64,000 bases of DNA from Cylindrotheca closterium. Its lineage: Eukaryota > Bacillariophyta > Bacillariophyceae > Bacillariales > Bacillariaceae. Under the pieces are notes generated by a model, which worked only from the letters and a program-made list of their open reading frames with translations, had not been told where the DNA came from and ran no database searches. The translations under genes were made by a program, and so were the position numbers. Location of the stretch: assembly GCA_933822405.4 (NCBI GenBank), contig CAKOGP040000001.1, positions 691,083-755,082 of the forward strand. Direction: 5' to 3'. Shown in pieces: positions 1-10,000 of the stretch (its first letter is position 1; every line of letters starts with the position of its first letter).

Positions 1-1
1 C

Positions 2-139
2 AGTGATTCGATGGAATGCTACTCGGAGTCGCTACGAATCTATCGAGATGCTGGCCTTGATTGCAATCAATTGAGGGTACACGGCGAAAAGCTTTGGCGC
101 TTTGAAACGATTCATCCAAAGGCAGCGGCCACAGCGTAG
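2..139 (+). CDS. C-terminal end of a TPR-like protein (partial, 5' part outside window)
   Basis: An open frame runs from the window edge to a TAG at 137-139 and encodes 45 residues. It begins with a segment of the form MECYSESLRIYRDAGLD, which resembles the helix A/B pattern of kinesin-light-chain-type tetratricopeptide repeats (ALxxYxESLxIYRxxGL). A basic, alanine-rich tail follows. Only this end is present, so neither the start nor the function can be read. The match rests on one repeat-like segment. It could be a chance frame, although the length of the match makes that less likely. Confidence 0.45.
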   Translation, partial: SDSMECYSESLRIYRDAGLDCNQLRVHGEKLWRFETIHPKAAATA

Positions 140-336
140 ATTCCGAGAAACAGTGCCATGATTCGGCAACGACTACTATATTGTCTGAGTAGCGACATGT
201 TAACAGAATTACGAATAGATTTTATCGATAACATACATGGTTCTATTCAAATCTACAGTAGGTGGATACAGAACACCAAGAGTTGGCAAATACAGATATG
301 CAAATCCAACGGAACAGGTTCCTCCTGTTTTCAAGT

Positions 337-1152
337 CTACTTGTCTGCGGGTTTTTCGTAAGCTGCTCTGGTATTAACAAACGCCAATAGATCTGCAAAT
401 ACATTTCCAATGCCCGTGAGTTTCAGCAAAGACTTCTCATCTTCTGGAACAACTCCATTAAAGTTCGTTCTGACTTCTTGAGCAGCTTTCACAATCTGCT
501 GTGCCTTGACATTATAGTGTACAACATTATTTATACAGGGAACCAACAATTCTGGATCTACATCCGCAAAAGCATCCACAGTAAAGTTTGGAAAAGATTC
601 TCGCAATTTCGTCATTGCCTTTTCCACCGAAGCCTGTTGGCATCGGGCATGCAATCGGGCCGCCACGAGCATTTGGAAGCGCTTAACTTCCAGAGAAGCT
701 TCGGGATCAACAAGACTGTGCCATTTCTTTTGAATTCTTTCGCGCTCTTCGACAGAAACATCTTCCATTTTGGGAGGTGGGACGCATTTCGGTTTTGCGC
801 GTTCCGTCTTGGGTTTCTTGTTGTTGGTCTTGTGGGCTTCAGAGTTCCACTTTTGAAAACGGCTTGTGGTGGGTGATGTATCAAGTTTCTTCTTTGGTGG
901 TAATGGTTCGGTACTTTGAAACGCAAAGAGAGCGAATGGGTTGCTCCTTTTGGCCCCAGCCTCTTGTTTATTCTCTTGAATATTATTGTTTATGGGTTCA
1001 TTTTCCGAGCTGTCGTCATCAATAACAATGACCTGTGAAGCAGAGTTATTGGAAGATTTCTCAATTGTCTTGAACTCTACCACTATTTTTTCTTCTTCAA
1101 GCTGTTGTCCCTTTGTCTTCGACTCCAAGACACCTGATGATAATGTCTCCAT
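337..1152 (-). CDS. Endonuclease III-like HhH-GPD protein lacking the catalytic C-terminus
   Basis: 271 residues from the ATG at 1152-1150; no intron is needed. The first half is low-complexity and charged, with basic KKPKTERAKPK-like stretches that may be nuclear localisation signals. The second half aligns with the N-terminal helical part of endonuclease III: LVAARLHARCQQASVEKA, then the NVKAQQIVKAAQEV helix, then a helix-hairpin-helix LTGIGNVFADLLAF. In true enzymes the hairpin reads GVGRKTA with the catalytic lysine; here that lysine is absent. The protein stops about 20 residues later, so the catalytic aspartate and the iron-sulfur cluster are missing. I searched bases 1-336 for a further exon and found none. 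It shares a 179-base divergent promoter with the M16 protease gene. It is probably a non-enzymatic DNA-binding paralogue. Confidence 0.6.
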   Translation of the reverse strand: METLSSGVLESKTKGQQLEEEKIVVEFKTIEKSSNNSASQVIVIDDDSSENEPINNNIQENKQEAGAKRSNPFALFAFQSTEPLPPKKKLDTSPTTSRFQKWNSEAHKTNNKKPKTERAKPKCVPPPKMEDVSVEERERIQKKWHSLVDPEASLEVKRFQMLVAARLHARCQQASVEKAMTKLRESFPNFTVDAFADVDPELLVPCINNVVHYNVKAQQIVKAAQEVRTNFNGVVPEDEKSLLKLTGIGNVFADLLAFVNTRAAYEKPADK

Positions 1153-1331
1153 GATCGTCAACGATCCAAACAATTTCAAATTCAAAAGACTGAGCTTTGG
1201 TGATGGTCGATCCTGTCAAAAATTTGGGTATTTTTTTCTTTCTAGTCGAAGGAGTCGATTCGCCATTCAAAACGGAGCTTCAGTTTTCGAAAGTGAAGAG
1301 TGTAATACTCAATACTCATACACAACAAACC

Positions 1332-4300
1332 ATGGCCACACCGTTGCCAAAGCCCATCAAGGGCCAAGCTGACTGGCGGGATTACCAAGCAGTACAGCTC
1401 GAAAATGGAGTGACAGTTCTTGCTATCCACGATAAGGAAAGCAAAATGACGGCCATGTCATGTTGCGTGAACGTTGGAGCTTCCGCGGACCCGAGATCAT
1501 TGAGTGGTTTGGCCCATTTCGTCGAGCACATGTGGTTAGTGACTGTGTTCGTTCATTCATCCGTTGAATAGGGTGTACTTGTCTAATAATCTTTCACGCT
1601 ACTGGCTCGCGTAGTTTCCTTGGCTCAAGCAAATACCCTGGGGAGAACGAGTACAAACGATATTTGGCATCACATGGTGGTCGTTCCAATGCATCAACAA
1701 GCATGCATTTGACGAACTATAAATTCGAAGTGCTAGCCGAGCATGCTGAAAAAGGTATGTTTTAGGGCGCCCTCTAGTCAAACCCTTTAGGGAGAATGTC
1801 GCTAATACACTCCCAACCACAGCCATTGACATCTTTAGCAATTTCTTTATCGATCCACTCTTCACATCGTCGGGCACCATTCGGGAGGTCCAAGCCGTTG
1901 ATAGTGAAAACTCCAAGAACTTGGTGGCGGATGGGAGACGACGTTTGCAAATTTTGAAAGATCTGGTAGATCCGGACCACTACTATTCCAAATTCTCGAC
2001 TGGTAACTCCAAGACACTGGATACAAGCGATGAGGCCAAATCGGAATACACCCGCAGCGCTTTGCTTGCTTTTCATGCCAAGCATTACATGCCCGAGAAC
2101 TTCATTGTTGTTGTTGCTGGTCCGCAACCGCTGGAAACCTTACAAGATTGGATTGCCTCTAGATTTTCGAGAATCGAGGCGAAATCATTCCCAAGTACTG
2201 GGCATATGAGTGATGTGGAACGTCTTGTGGCAGAAGCTGCCAAGGATGCACCTCCCTATTCCTTCAAAGAACCGACCCCTGAACACAACTCACTATTTGA
2301 AGGATCTATCAAGAGCTCCATGCCGCTCCTTCTGACGACAAAACCACTTCGATCCATGCGCAAATTAGTCTTGATGTTTCCAATGAAGTCAGATCGAAAA
2401 AATCCAGACAAATCGCCATCTAGCTTCTTGTCACATTTGCTAGGACACGAGGGAAAAGGAAGTATATTTGCAGCTCTGCAAACCCAAGGTATGATCAGCT
2501 CGCTCTCATCCGGTGCAAGAACGAGCGGCCCCGACTTTAAGCTGTTCAGCATTGACCTCGAGCTGACCGAGAAAGGGGAGGAGCATTGGGAACAAGTTAC
2601 CGAGACAGTGTTTGCATACTGCCGTATGCTCAACAAAGAGTTGGAAAAAGAATCCAAGGATGAATCAAAGGAGATGCGTCGCATCTGGGAAGAACAGAGC
2701 AAGCTTGATAAGATATTCTTTGACCAGACATCACCGGGAGGTGCCTACAGCTATGCCCCAAACCTGAGTGAAAGAGTAAATGCATATGGTACAAAAGAAT
2801 GTCTTTCTGCTGGAAGTATGTTGAATGAAGACGCTGGTACATTTCCGCTCGATTCCGTAATTGAGACTGCCAAGTTCCTCGTCCCCGACAATTGTCTCGT
2901 AGAGAGATGCAGTGCGAAAGCTTGGGAGGAGGCTGAGAAAAATGCTGATTCAGGCTCCTTTGGATTCGAGAGGAAGACAGAACAATGGTACGACGTGGAA
3001 TATATCGTCGCACCAATAGCGGCAGAAACTACAAAGGCATGGAGCGAAGATGTACCAAATAGCAAGAGTGCAAATGATTCGACAGAGTTGAGGTTACCGA
3101 GTGAAAATCGCTACATCCCAAGATCTTTAGACTTGTGCGAAGAACTACCAGAAGAGGCAAGAGTTCCAAGAATCGAAAAGCCGATCGACCCACCCAACCT
3201 GTTGATAAACAACGAGGCAGGGCGCCTGTACCATAGACTTGATGATCGGTATGCGCTACCGAAATCGAGCGTGATTGTTTTGATTCGAAACGCAGCTACA
3301 GTACACAAGAAGGCAAACGATGGTAAATGGGACTATGATGGTAAAACCGGTCTGATGTCAACGATGCTTTCGGTGATGTTTAGCCAAGCGATGGCTCAAG
3401 AGAGTAAGTAAATTTCATTTCTTCGGAACATTCATCCAATTTTGTATCGCTTGCCCTCACCCATGTTCTTGTTTTCCGTTGTCGGTAGCCTATGATGCCG
3501 ATCTCGCGGGTCTTGATTACAATCTATCACTAGGTCCATCTGGGGTCAAGCTACATTGCTATGGATTTTCCGATCGAGTTCCAGATTTGGCAACGACAGT
3601 GCTAGGTAGGTGCTGTGGGGAAATTGTGCTATGAATTCGCCACAGTGTATTGACTTGTCTTTACTATCCTTAAGAGAACTTTCTTGCTGGCGATTTTCTA
3701 AAGGATGCCTATTTTGTTTCCACAAAGGATCGTCTGGTTCGGGGCTTGGACACTTTCTTTTCGTCTCGCCGAGCTGATTCACTTGGGATTTACTACCGTG
3801 ACGCCCTTCTTGCTTCGAAAGATGGTAGTATTAATGATAGTCTGTTGCAAACTAAAGATATCGATATGGACGCTTTGAGAGAACATCATAAGTCGATCGT
3901 GGAGAACAAAGAAGTGTTATTGGACTGTCTTTTCACTGGAAATGTGTCAGCAATGACGGCCAAGAGCTTGTTTTCTGACGTCGATGCTACCATCTGTCGC
4001 GCCACGGGATCTTCTCTGGAAGCAAGACCGTCGCTTTCTTTCGTTCCGGGTAAGTTTACGGTCACGATTGAAGCATTGGCAGTTTCCGCAGTCCTAACTT
4101 TTCAATTTCAATGGCACAGCAACCGACTTGGAGCGACGAGTCATGCCACAAGAAGATATCGAGCTTCATTTTCAGAGTGAAAATCCCCAAGAAGAAAATG
4201 GGGCCGTGGTATTCACATATCAATCACCCTTTCCCTCTTTCCGAGGCAAAGGGTTGTCCCACGATTCGAGTCTGAAGTCCACTTCTGCTATGCGTCTACT

Positions 4301-5153
4301 GTGCCATATGCTAAGGGAGCCACTTTTCGACGAGCTGAGAACCAAGCAACAGCTGGGGTACATTGTCAGCTCCTACTACGATAGAGGTTTTTCGGCACGT
4401 CAACCAGATGACGACAAAGTCTTGGATCCATCAATGGTCCCAGTGGACTTTATCACTATCAGCGTTCTTAGCCGAAAGCTACCACCAATTGATATTGCAA
4501 CACGCATCGACGAATTCTTGGAGCAATTCCGAAATTCATTGCACGAGATGCCAGAATCCGAGATCAGAGATCATGCAGATGCTCTGAGCAAGAAGTTGCT
4601 GAAACCTATCCAGAAGTTGCTCACTGAATCCAATACTCACTTTGGTAAAATCCACCGCTTTGCACCCGAATGCTTCTCAACAACGGATGAAGGGAAGAGC
4701 GAGCCGTTGCCATGGAAAACAGATGAGGACTTGGCGGAGTGCATTCAATCACTGAGTCGAGCAGAACTTGTGGAAACTTGGGATCGAATTATAGGCCCAG
4801 CCAGCCGTGCCCGTATCGTTTCTTGTGTATACGGGAATACGTTCCCCCTGACAGACAAATCGAATGGCGGAGGTTTGATGTCAAGCTTTGGACTTGGGAG
4901 TCGTTCCGCGAAAATCACAAACGACTTTTCCAAGTTGGTCAACTATCGGCAACGAATGGGTGTTTTCAATAATCAGGCAACTGTCGTGAGCAAGAGAAGC
5001 TACTCATCCATTGCATCCCCAAGAAATTTCCTTGGGTCATCATCTTCCAAACTGACGTCGACAATTCCGATAGTTGGAATGGGCGTTGTTGGTGTGGCTG
5101 GTATGGTTGGCTGGACCATGATGCGCAACCAGAAAGCTACATCCTCGAAATAG
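1332..5153 (+). CDS. M16 zinc metallopeptidase (insulysin/IDE type) with C-terminal membrane segment
   Basis: Six exons: 1332-1534, 1615-1754, 1823-3403, 3489-3605, 3675-4049 and 4120-5153, giving 1149 residues. Exon 1 carries the inverted zinc motif HFVEH (His62, Glu65, His66), completed across the intron as HMCFLGSSKYPGENEY. The downstream glutamate lies in REVQAVDSENSKN, encoded in exon 3. The C-terminal half contains the substrate-door motif ELRTKQQLGYIV, typical of insulysin/nardilysin. Family members are about 1000 residues and cleave small peptides inside their chamber. The last 35 residues contain a glycine/valine-rich hydrophobic stretch (TIPIVGMGVVGVAGMVGW) followed by a short basic tail. 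This looks like a tail anchor and is not usual for insulysin, suggesting attachment to an organelle membrane. No N-terminal signal is visible. It converges on POLK with a 41-base gap. Confidence 0.92.
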
Positions 5154-5194
5154 AAAGCATCTCACTGCGAAGTAGCTAATTGAGCTCTTTGCTA

Positions 5195-8005
5195 TTACCA
5201 GAAGTCTGTCAACTTTTGCTTCTGAGACGCCTTCTTCTTTGGGTCCGTAGTCATCGTTTCTTCCTGCGTGGACTGGGTCACTTCTCTCACCACTTGTCGG
5301 ACAGTGGAGGCATTGAGGCATGTATCAATGTGTCGATTCAGCACATCGTTGTCGCCAACGATGACGCTATTACACAAAGGGCAGGTGTAGGATTCTTGCG
5401 TCACCTTCATCGGATTCTCGGGGCTTGGGGCATCGCCGGATTTGCCATTATGTTTGTCGTTTCTAGGCATTTGAGTTGCTTCACGTTCATCATTGCCTTC
5501 AGGGTCGTCTTGGATATGACCTTGCTTGACTGAAGAGAAAGCAGAAGCCATATCGGTGCGAGTCAGAAACTTATCCATTGGCTTTTGCTGCGGCAAAGCA
5601 TCTTGGTGCTCTAGGGAGTAACAACGTATTCCTAAGAGACGGCAACAAAGTACAAAGCTAGCGTCTTTGCTGCTGCTAGAGCTACTCTTTCCAATGCCAG
5701 AAGTATTGTAATTGATGTCATCATGAACTTCTCCCTTTTTCTTCATACTCTTTGCTTGCTTGACAGCAAGCTCTGCTTTGATACTAGCAAACAACTCGTT
5801 GGCCACTACCTTTAATTCGTCTGCATCTTGAATGTACACATTGCGATCCAAGGACTTGGCTCTGGACCAAACATCAAAGGTGTTCAATTTTACTTTGACG
5901 GTAATAGTGTGGGCCTTGACCTTTTTCCGTACCATGTCATTTGACAGCATGTCAGCAATGGAATCCAACTTTTCTTGTAGCTTTTGGTAATTCGCCTCGG
6001 GTCGAAAGGTGCGTTCCCGACTAATCCCCTTTTGATGGTCATCCTCCTCAATCTCTTCCGAGTTGGCCCCAAAACTTTTGAAGGAACCCCCATCGCTCGA
6101 AGTGCTACTACTAGTACCAATGTGACCGACGCATGCCTTGAGTAAGTAGTTGGCCGATGCATTTTTGAATAGTTTCTGAACCAAGGCTCGCTGTTCGTAC
6201 AAGTCTTCCACAGTTTCGACTTGAAATACATGCTGAAGAATCTTTTGGGTGACCCTACCAATCCCTGGCACCTTGCGAACAGGAAGTGGATGCAAGAATT
6301 CCAAGACTTTGTGGGGATCCACTAGCAATTGTCCATTTGGTTTGTTGATATCACTGGCCATTTTGGCCAACCCGGAATGGGGTGCAATGCCCGCCGAACA
6401 GGTCAAGCCACCAGTTCGAATTTGAACCAATGCCCGCATGTGATGCACAATGCTTTGAATTGCTCGGTTACAAGTTTCTACTGAATACTTCTTCAACATT
6501 TTCATGTAGTTTTGATACTGGTGAGGTCTTTTGGTGTCTTTCACGTTCATGTCTTTCGGGTCACCATCCAAGTCCTGATCACCACTACTATCTGCTTCAT
6601 TCAATTCCTCCATATCATTTTCTTGTTGCATTTCGTCATCCATGGCCCTGCTACTTGCCTCTTCTTCTCCTTCTTTTTGTTGTGCATCCTTGTCTTTCTT
6701 GATGTCCATGTCACTATCGTTGGCAGCACCACCAGCCTTGACAGCGGAGCCCGTCAATTGGTCTCGAATCCAATGATGCAACTCGTCTGGTAGTGCTGAT
6801 AGTACACCATTACCCAAATCTCCGGCATCTGATTTTTTCCATCCATCGATTTCTTCATTTTCATTTTCATTTTCTTTTTTGCAGCTGTAATGTTGCAGAT
6901 GCAGTGCTAAATACGGTCCCAAATCCAGATAGGCCTCATCCAAACTGTAGGATTTCAAGTGGGGATCATATTCTTTCAGCACAGCTACCACTTCTTTGGC
7001 CTTTTCTTGGTAAAGCGCAAAATTCGAAGGCACATGAATCAATCGTTGCGTGCCATGGGACAATTCTTCCACTAGTTTGTCAGCCACAAAGCCAGCCATG
7101 GCCGACCGGACTCCGAATTGTCGAGCCTTGTAATTGCTCGTAAGGACCATGCCCTTGCCTACGCAAGCCGGATGTTGATCCAAGTGCGGTTTCGTTAGTA
7201 ATTCACAAGCCATGTAAAACATGTCCATGTCGACCACCACCTTGGTAGCTCGGCAAGGACACGAAGCCTGCCAGGATTGCATTTGAGCATCCAGTGCGGG
7301 ATTGCTTGGGAGACGGGATCTTGTTAGCAGCAATTCTTGTTTTTTGGTTTGGAGTTCGGCAATACGTTCATTGACTTTGGCATCTCGTCGCTTTTGTTGT
7401 TGAATGTACAAGGAATTGCCGGATTCTCTCAAAATGATGGCATCAATCTTGGACCGATCAATTCCATCCATTCCCGCCTTATCACTGGCCGAAATGATGA
7501 GAGCCGATGCGTCTTGGGAAAGGGAAGGAAGATTCTTATTGGTGGTGGTTTTCGTTGCTGTCAGTTTTAGTTTCTGTAGGGAGTGTGATTTTGGCATTGC
7601 TTTGGTAGGAGATGGCAGTGACTTCATTGTCATTCTAGATTTGGAGTAGGGATTGTACGTCAATGGTGGAGAAATCGGTCGAGAAGTAGCAGCTGATTTC
7701 AATGATGTTGTTGCAGCCGTACGAATAGTATGTGGTATTCTTTGTTTTGAGTTGTTATTGTCTTGGTTCGTAAATTCATCCTGTTGTTGTTGTTGTTGTT
7801 GTTGTTGTTGNNNNNNNNNNNNNNNNNNNNNNNNNNNNNNNNNNNNNNNNNNNNNNNNNNNNNNNNNNNNNNNNNNNNNNNNNNNNNNNNNNNNNNNNNN
7901 NNNNNNNNNNNNNNNNNNNNNNNNNNNNNNNNNNNNNNNNNNNNNNNNNNNNNNNCGCGATTTTGAATATGGATTTGTGATTGTTTTATGCTTGCTTGGA
8001 TTCAT
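5195..8005 (-). CDS. POLK: DNA polymerase kappa (Y-family translesion polymerase)
   Basis: About 936 residues from the ATG at 8005; the exact length is uncertain because a run of N falls inside it. Y-family palm motifs are VVVDMDMFY near residue 258 (metal-binding aspartates), SNYKARQFGVRSAM (nucleotide pocket) and SLDEAYLDLGP near 355. The helix-hairpin-helix is VRKVPGIGRVTQKILQ. A kappa-type zinc finger of UBZ4 form, CPLCNSVIVGDNDVLNRHID, lies at about 868-890. The protein ends in KQKLTDFW, a PCNA-interaction (PIP-like) motif with Lys in place of Gln. An acidic insert (DELHH...GDQDLDGDPKD) separates palm segments, as in animal POLK. The N-terminus is poly-Gln, flanked by two copies of NPYSKS. 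The role is bypass of minor-groove lesions. The upstream region holds an E2F-like site and a repeat shared with RAD51C. Confidence 0.93.
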   Translation of the reverse strand: MNPSKHKTITNPYSKSXXXXXXXXXXXXXXXXXXXXXXXXXXXXXXXXXXXXXXXXXXXXXXXXXQQQQQQQQQQDEFTNQDNNNSKQRIPHTIRTAATTSLKSAATSRPISPPLTYNPYSKSRMTMKSLPSPTKAMPKSHSLQKLKLTATKTTTNKNLPSLSQDASALIISASDKAGMDGIDRSKIDAIILRESGNSLYIQQQKRRDAKVNERIAELQTKKQELLLTRSRLPSNPALDAQMQSWQASCPCRATKVVVDMDMFYMACELLTKPHLDQHPACVGKGMVLTSNYKARQFGVRSAMAGFVADKLVEELSHGTQRLIHVPSNFALYQEKAKEVVAVLKEYDPHLKSYSLDEAYLDLGPYLALHLQHYSCKKENENENEEIDGWKKSDAGDLGNGVLSALPDELHHWIRDQLTGSAVKAGGAANDSDMDIKKDKDAQQKEGEEEASSRAMDDEMQQENDMEELNEADSSGDQDLDGDPKDMNVKDTKRPHQYQNYMKMLKKYSVETCNRAIQSIVHHMRALVQIRTGGLTCSAGIAPHSGLAKMASDINKPNGQLLVDPHKVLEFLHPLPVRKVPGIGRVTQKILQHVFQVETVEDLYEQRALVQKLFKNASANYLLKACVGHIGTSSSTSSDGGSFKSFGANSEEIEEDDHQKGISRERTFRPEANYQKLQEKLDSIADMLSNDMVRKKVKAHTITVKVKLNTFDVWSRAKSLDRNVYIQDADELKVVANELFASIKAELAVKQAKSMKKKGEVHDDINYNTSGIGKSSSSSSKDASFVLCCRLLGIRCYSLEHQDALPQQKPMDKFLTRTDMASAFSSVKQGHIQDDPEGNDEREATQMPRNDKHNGKSGDAPSPENPMKVTQESYTCPLCNSVIVGDNDVLNRHIDTCLNASTVRQVVREVTQSTQEETMTTDPKKKASQKQKLTDFW
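7782..7810 (+). repeat. (GTT)n trinucleotide repeat encoding poly-Gln of POLK
   Basis: Nine or more perfect GTT units (CAA on the coding strand) run into the assembly gap. The repeat is coding and gives at least ten glutamines. Confidence 0.95.
7811..7955. other. Assembly gap (145 N) inside the POLK N-terminus
   Basis: A run of N directly abuts the CAA/GTT repeat, so the gap is probably an unresolved repeat expansion. With 145 bases the reading frame happens to continue on both sides (50 + 145 = 195). Either the gap length is measured or the agreement is luck. Confidence 0.99.
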
Positions 8006-8103
8006 CTAATGTTTTTTTCGCAGTCTCTCGAGGACTCAGCAACAGCAGTGAAGAGTATGGTGTTGCTGTTGGTGTCAACTTTACTTTCCCTCCAGCCTCT
8101 AGC

Positions 8104-8166
8104 TTCGACTACTTCGAGTCCATCTGACGTACAGAAGGAATGACAGCGACTCTGAATGGCGCGAAA
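8104..8166. promoter_or_regulatory. Upstream block of POLK, copy A of a repeat shared with RAD51C
   Basis: This block lies between the POLK start (8005, reading left) and the SET gene. It contains TTCGACTACTTCGAGT, then GACGTACAGAAGGAA, then CTGAATGGCGCGAA. The same three segments in the same order and strand recur at 9767-9843 upstream of RAD51C, where about 14 extra bases separate the first two. Aligned bases agree at roughly nine in ten. Confidence 0.75.
8157..8166. promoter_or_regulatory. E2F-like site upstream of POLK
   Basis: TGGCGCGAAA, whose reverse complement TTTCGCGCCA fits the E2F/DP consensus TTTSSCGC. It lies about 150 bases upstream of the POLK ATG. Confidence 0.5.
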
Positions 8167-8194
8167 TTTTTTTCTTTTATTACAGTCACATGTT

Positions 8195-9613
8195 CTAGGA
8201 AAGAGCTTTCTGGCACATTTGTTCTTGATGCCGAGCCCACTTGGATGCATTTCGGAGCAATTTCGTCTTTCCTTGCAAAAACGATTCGGTGATGGCATGT
8301 CGTCGTCGTGCAAGGCTATCGTCATCATCATCTTCAGATGTTGGAAGGACTAGCAGTGTACCCCCAGCATCATGAGAATCGAATCGAAGTGAATCGGCTT
8401 CTTTGTCACATGCATCAGCTATACATCGCCAGACGTCACCGTCCGACGGTCGATTGTCAGTGCTAAAGGCCACTGGCTCGGAGATTTCAATGGCCTTGCG
8501 GATAGTCTCTAATGCGGTCGACTCGTTCTCGATACGTCCATCGCCACGGGTAAGGATGGGGACCCCTTGGACCGTAATTATATTGGCGTCCAAAATGCTT
8601 GGGATGAATCCCCACTCAATCAAGAAGTCTTCCCCTATACTCTTTACACCATGAAGATAAGAATGGGCAACCTCTGAATTTGACTCATGGATTTCATGGG
8701 CAACCCAACAAATGGCTGTGCTTGTTCGGCCCAACACATGCGCTACGGGGGGGAAATTGATTTTTGTTTGTCCCGGCGATTGTGATAGCGATGATGATTC
8801 AGGGTCAATGTCGTAGCTCAAGCTCGTTTCTTGGTGGTTCAAATCATCGACCACCGGTAGAAGCGCGATATCGTTACCTTCACCATTATTCGGAACCGAA
8901 TAATCTCCTGCAAACGCCCTGGTTCGCACAATGTCCAACGCCCAATCGAATTGTTCTCTGGAAACGTCAGAATCGGATTGCAAGCTTTCAAACCATTCCA
9001 CATCCATTTCCGCACGCTTTACTATTATTTCCACAAGTCCTGGTGATTGGAGTGCTGTAAGCTGCGCCTGGGTCCACCTGTCCAGTGTATCACATCTTGC
9101 CCTCCCTGGACCCGAGATTGGTGGCAAATGATCAATGTAGCCTTTGTAGGTAGATGCTTCGCCCTTTTTATGTTCACTGAGTAGTATACAGGCGAGCTTC
9201 AATTTCTGATGGGCTTGATTCCATGCTTTGTCGCAGAGTAGGTCTGGGATTGGACTAATAACAACATTGTTGTTGTCGGCATCGTCATCATGCAGAACGA
9301 CGATTGCCGCTTCCACTGGCAAAACAATGGCGCATTCTCCTGATGCCAGACTCGACGTGGAGCGTACGCTGATACCAGGGATACCTTCTTTACATGTATG
9401 CTCTAGCTTTTGTTTTTCAATTCCAATGGAAGTACACCAATCATCAAACGCAGTCGGCGCAATCCTGATGCTCGTCCTGCTACTTTCTGCTGGCGAAGAG
9501 ATCTTGCCTGCTTGCCTTCTTCTTTGCAGGCTTGGAAACTGCCAACCTAAACTTGACCCTACAAATATTGCATGTAATACAAGGTAAAAATAGAGTTGAG
9601 GTAAAGAAGTCAT
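8195..9613 (-). CDS. SET-domain protein lysine methyltransferase (Rubisco LSMT/SETD3-like), signal peptide at N-terminus
   Basis: 472 residues, single exon, ATG at 9613. The N-terminus has a hydrophobic leader (YFYLVLHAIFVGSSLGWQF) and then a basic Ser/Arg-rich stretch, which fits a secretory or bipartite plastid presequence. FDDWCTSIGI and GISVRSTSSLASGECAIVLP match the start of a split SET domain of the Rubisco large-subunit methyltransferase family. LLPVVDDLNHQETS corresponds to the conserved PxxDxxNH motif that contacts S-adenosylmethionine and the catalytic tyrosine region. The C-terminal part resembles the Rubisco-LSMT substrate-binding domain only weakly. The substrate cannot be told from sequence. 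It is divergent to RAD51C across a 387-base spacer. Confidence 0.75.
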   Translation of the reverse strand: MTSLPQLYFYLVLHAIFVGSSLGWQFPSLQRRRQAGKISSPAESSRTSIRIAPTAFDDWCTSIGIEKQKLEHTCKEGIPGISVRSTSSLASGECAIVLPVEAAIVVLHDDDADNNNVVISPIPDLLCDKAWNQAHQKLKLACILLSEHKKGEASTYKGYIDHLPPISGPGRARCDTLDRWTQAQLTALQSPGLVEIIVKRAEMDVEWFESLQSDSDVSREQFDWALDIVRTRAFAGDYSVPNNGEGNDIALLPVVDDLNHQETSLSYDIDPESSSLSQSPGQTKINFPPVAHVLGRTSTAICWVAHEIHESNSEVAHSYLHGVKSIGEDFLIEWGFIPSILDANIITVQGVPILTRGDGRIENESTALETIRKAIEISEPVAFSTDNRPSDGDVWRCIADACDKEADSLRFDSHDAGGTLLVLPTSEDDDDDSLARRRHAITESFLQGKTKLLRNASKWARHQEQMCQKALS

Positions 9614-10000
9614 TTGGTGTGTGTCTTATGCCCATGGTTTTTTGGTTGAACCAAGGACGTTTTCCACAACAAAATCACAGATCCAACATGGCATGAAACA
9701 TTTTATTTGTGACGTTTCGGAAATCGACAAGCGACATTTTTTAACGGTTCAACGAACTAGGTTTCGTTCGACTACTTTGAGTGAGTCAATGTGACGTACA
9801 CGTACGTACAGAAGGAAGGACAGCAATTTTGAATAGCGCGAAGTTGACAGGTCGACGAACAACAAACAACACTCCTCCCTACAGTATCGCTCATCATTCC
9901 TACAAAGACACTAATCCACCATTATCAATTCATACTAGGTGTCCCAAGAGTGTCAACTCACGTCCAAAATTACCCACTAAAAGCAACCACAAAGCACAGA
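9614..10000. promoter_or_regulatory. Divergent intergenic region SET / RAD51C
   Basis: 387 bases without a supported gene. It contains copy B of the POLK/RAD51C repeat (9767-9843), a GTGACGTACACGTACGTAC segment with overlapping palindromes, and a GTG-led in-frame extension of RAD51C (9950-10000) that I do not take as coding. Confidence 0.6.
9767..9843. promoter_or_regulatory. Upstream block of RAD51C, copy B of the repeat shared with POLK
   Basis: Contains TTCGACTACTTTGAGT, then ACGTACAGAAGGAA, then TTGAATAGCGCGAA, collinear with 8104-8166. Its last ten bases (9834-9843, TAGCGCGAAG) are a weaker E2F-like site about 158 bases before the RAD51C ATG. Confidence 0.75.

Noticed and set aside
1..336. 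Missing 3' exon of the endonuclease III-like gene
   Set aside because: Neither the aspartate-bearing helix nor the four-cysteine cluster could be found in any minus-strand frame.
6382..7143. Plus-strand frames over POLK
   Set aside because: Cys/Leu/Phe-rich mirror frames without homology; POLK motifs on the minus strand run straight through.
9950..10000. Upstream extension of RAD51C by 17 codons
   Set aside because: It would start at GTG, and the first ATG in frame is at 10001, where homology-compatible sequence begins.
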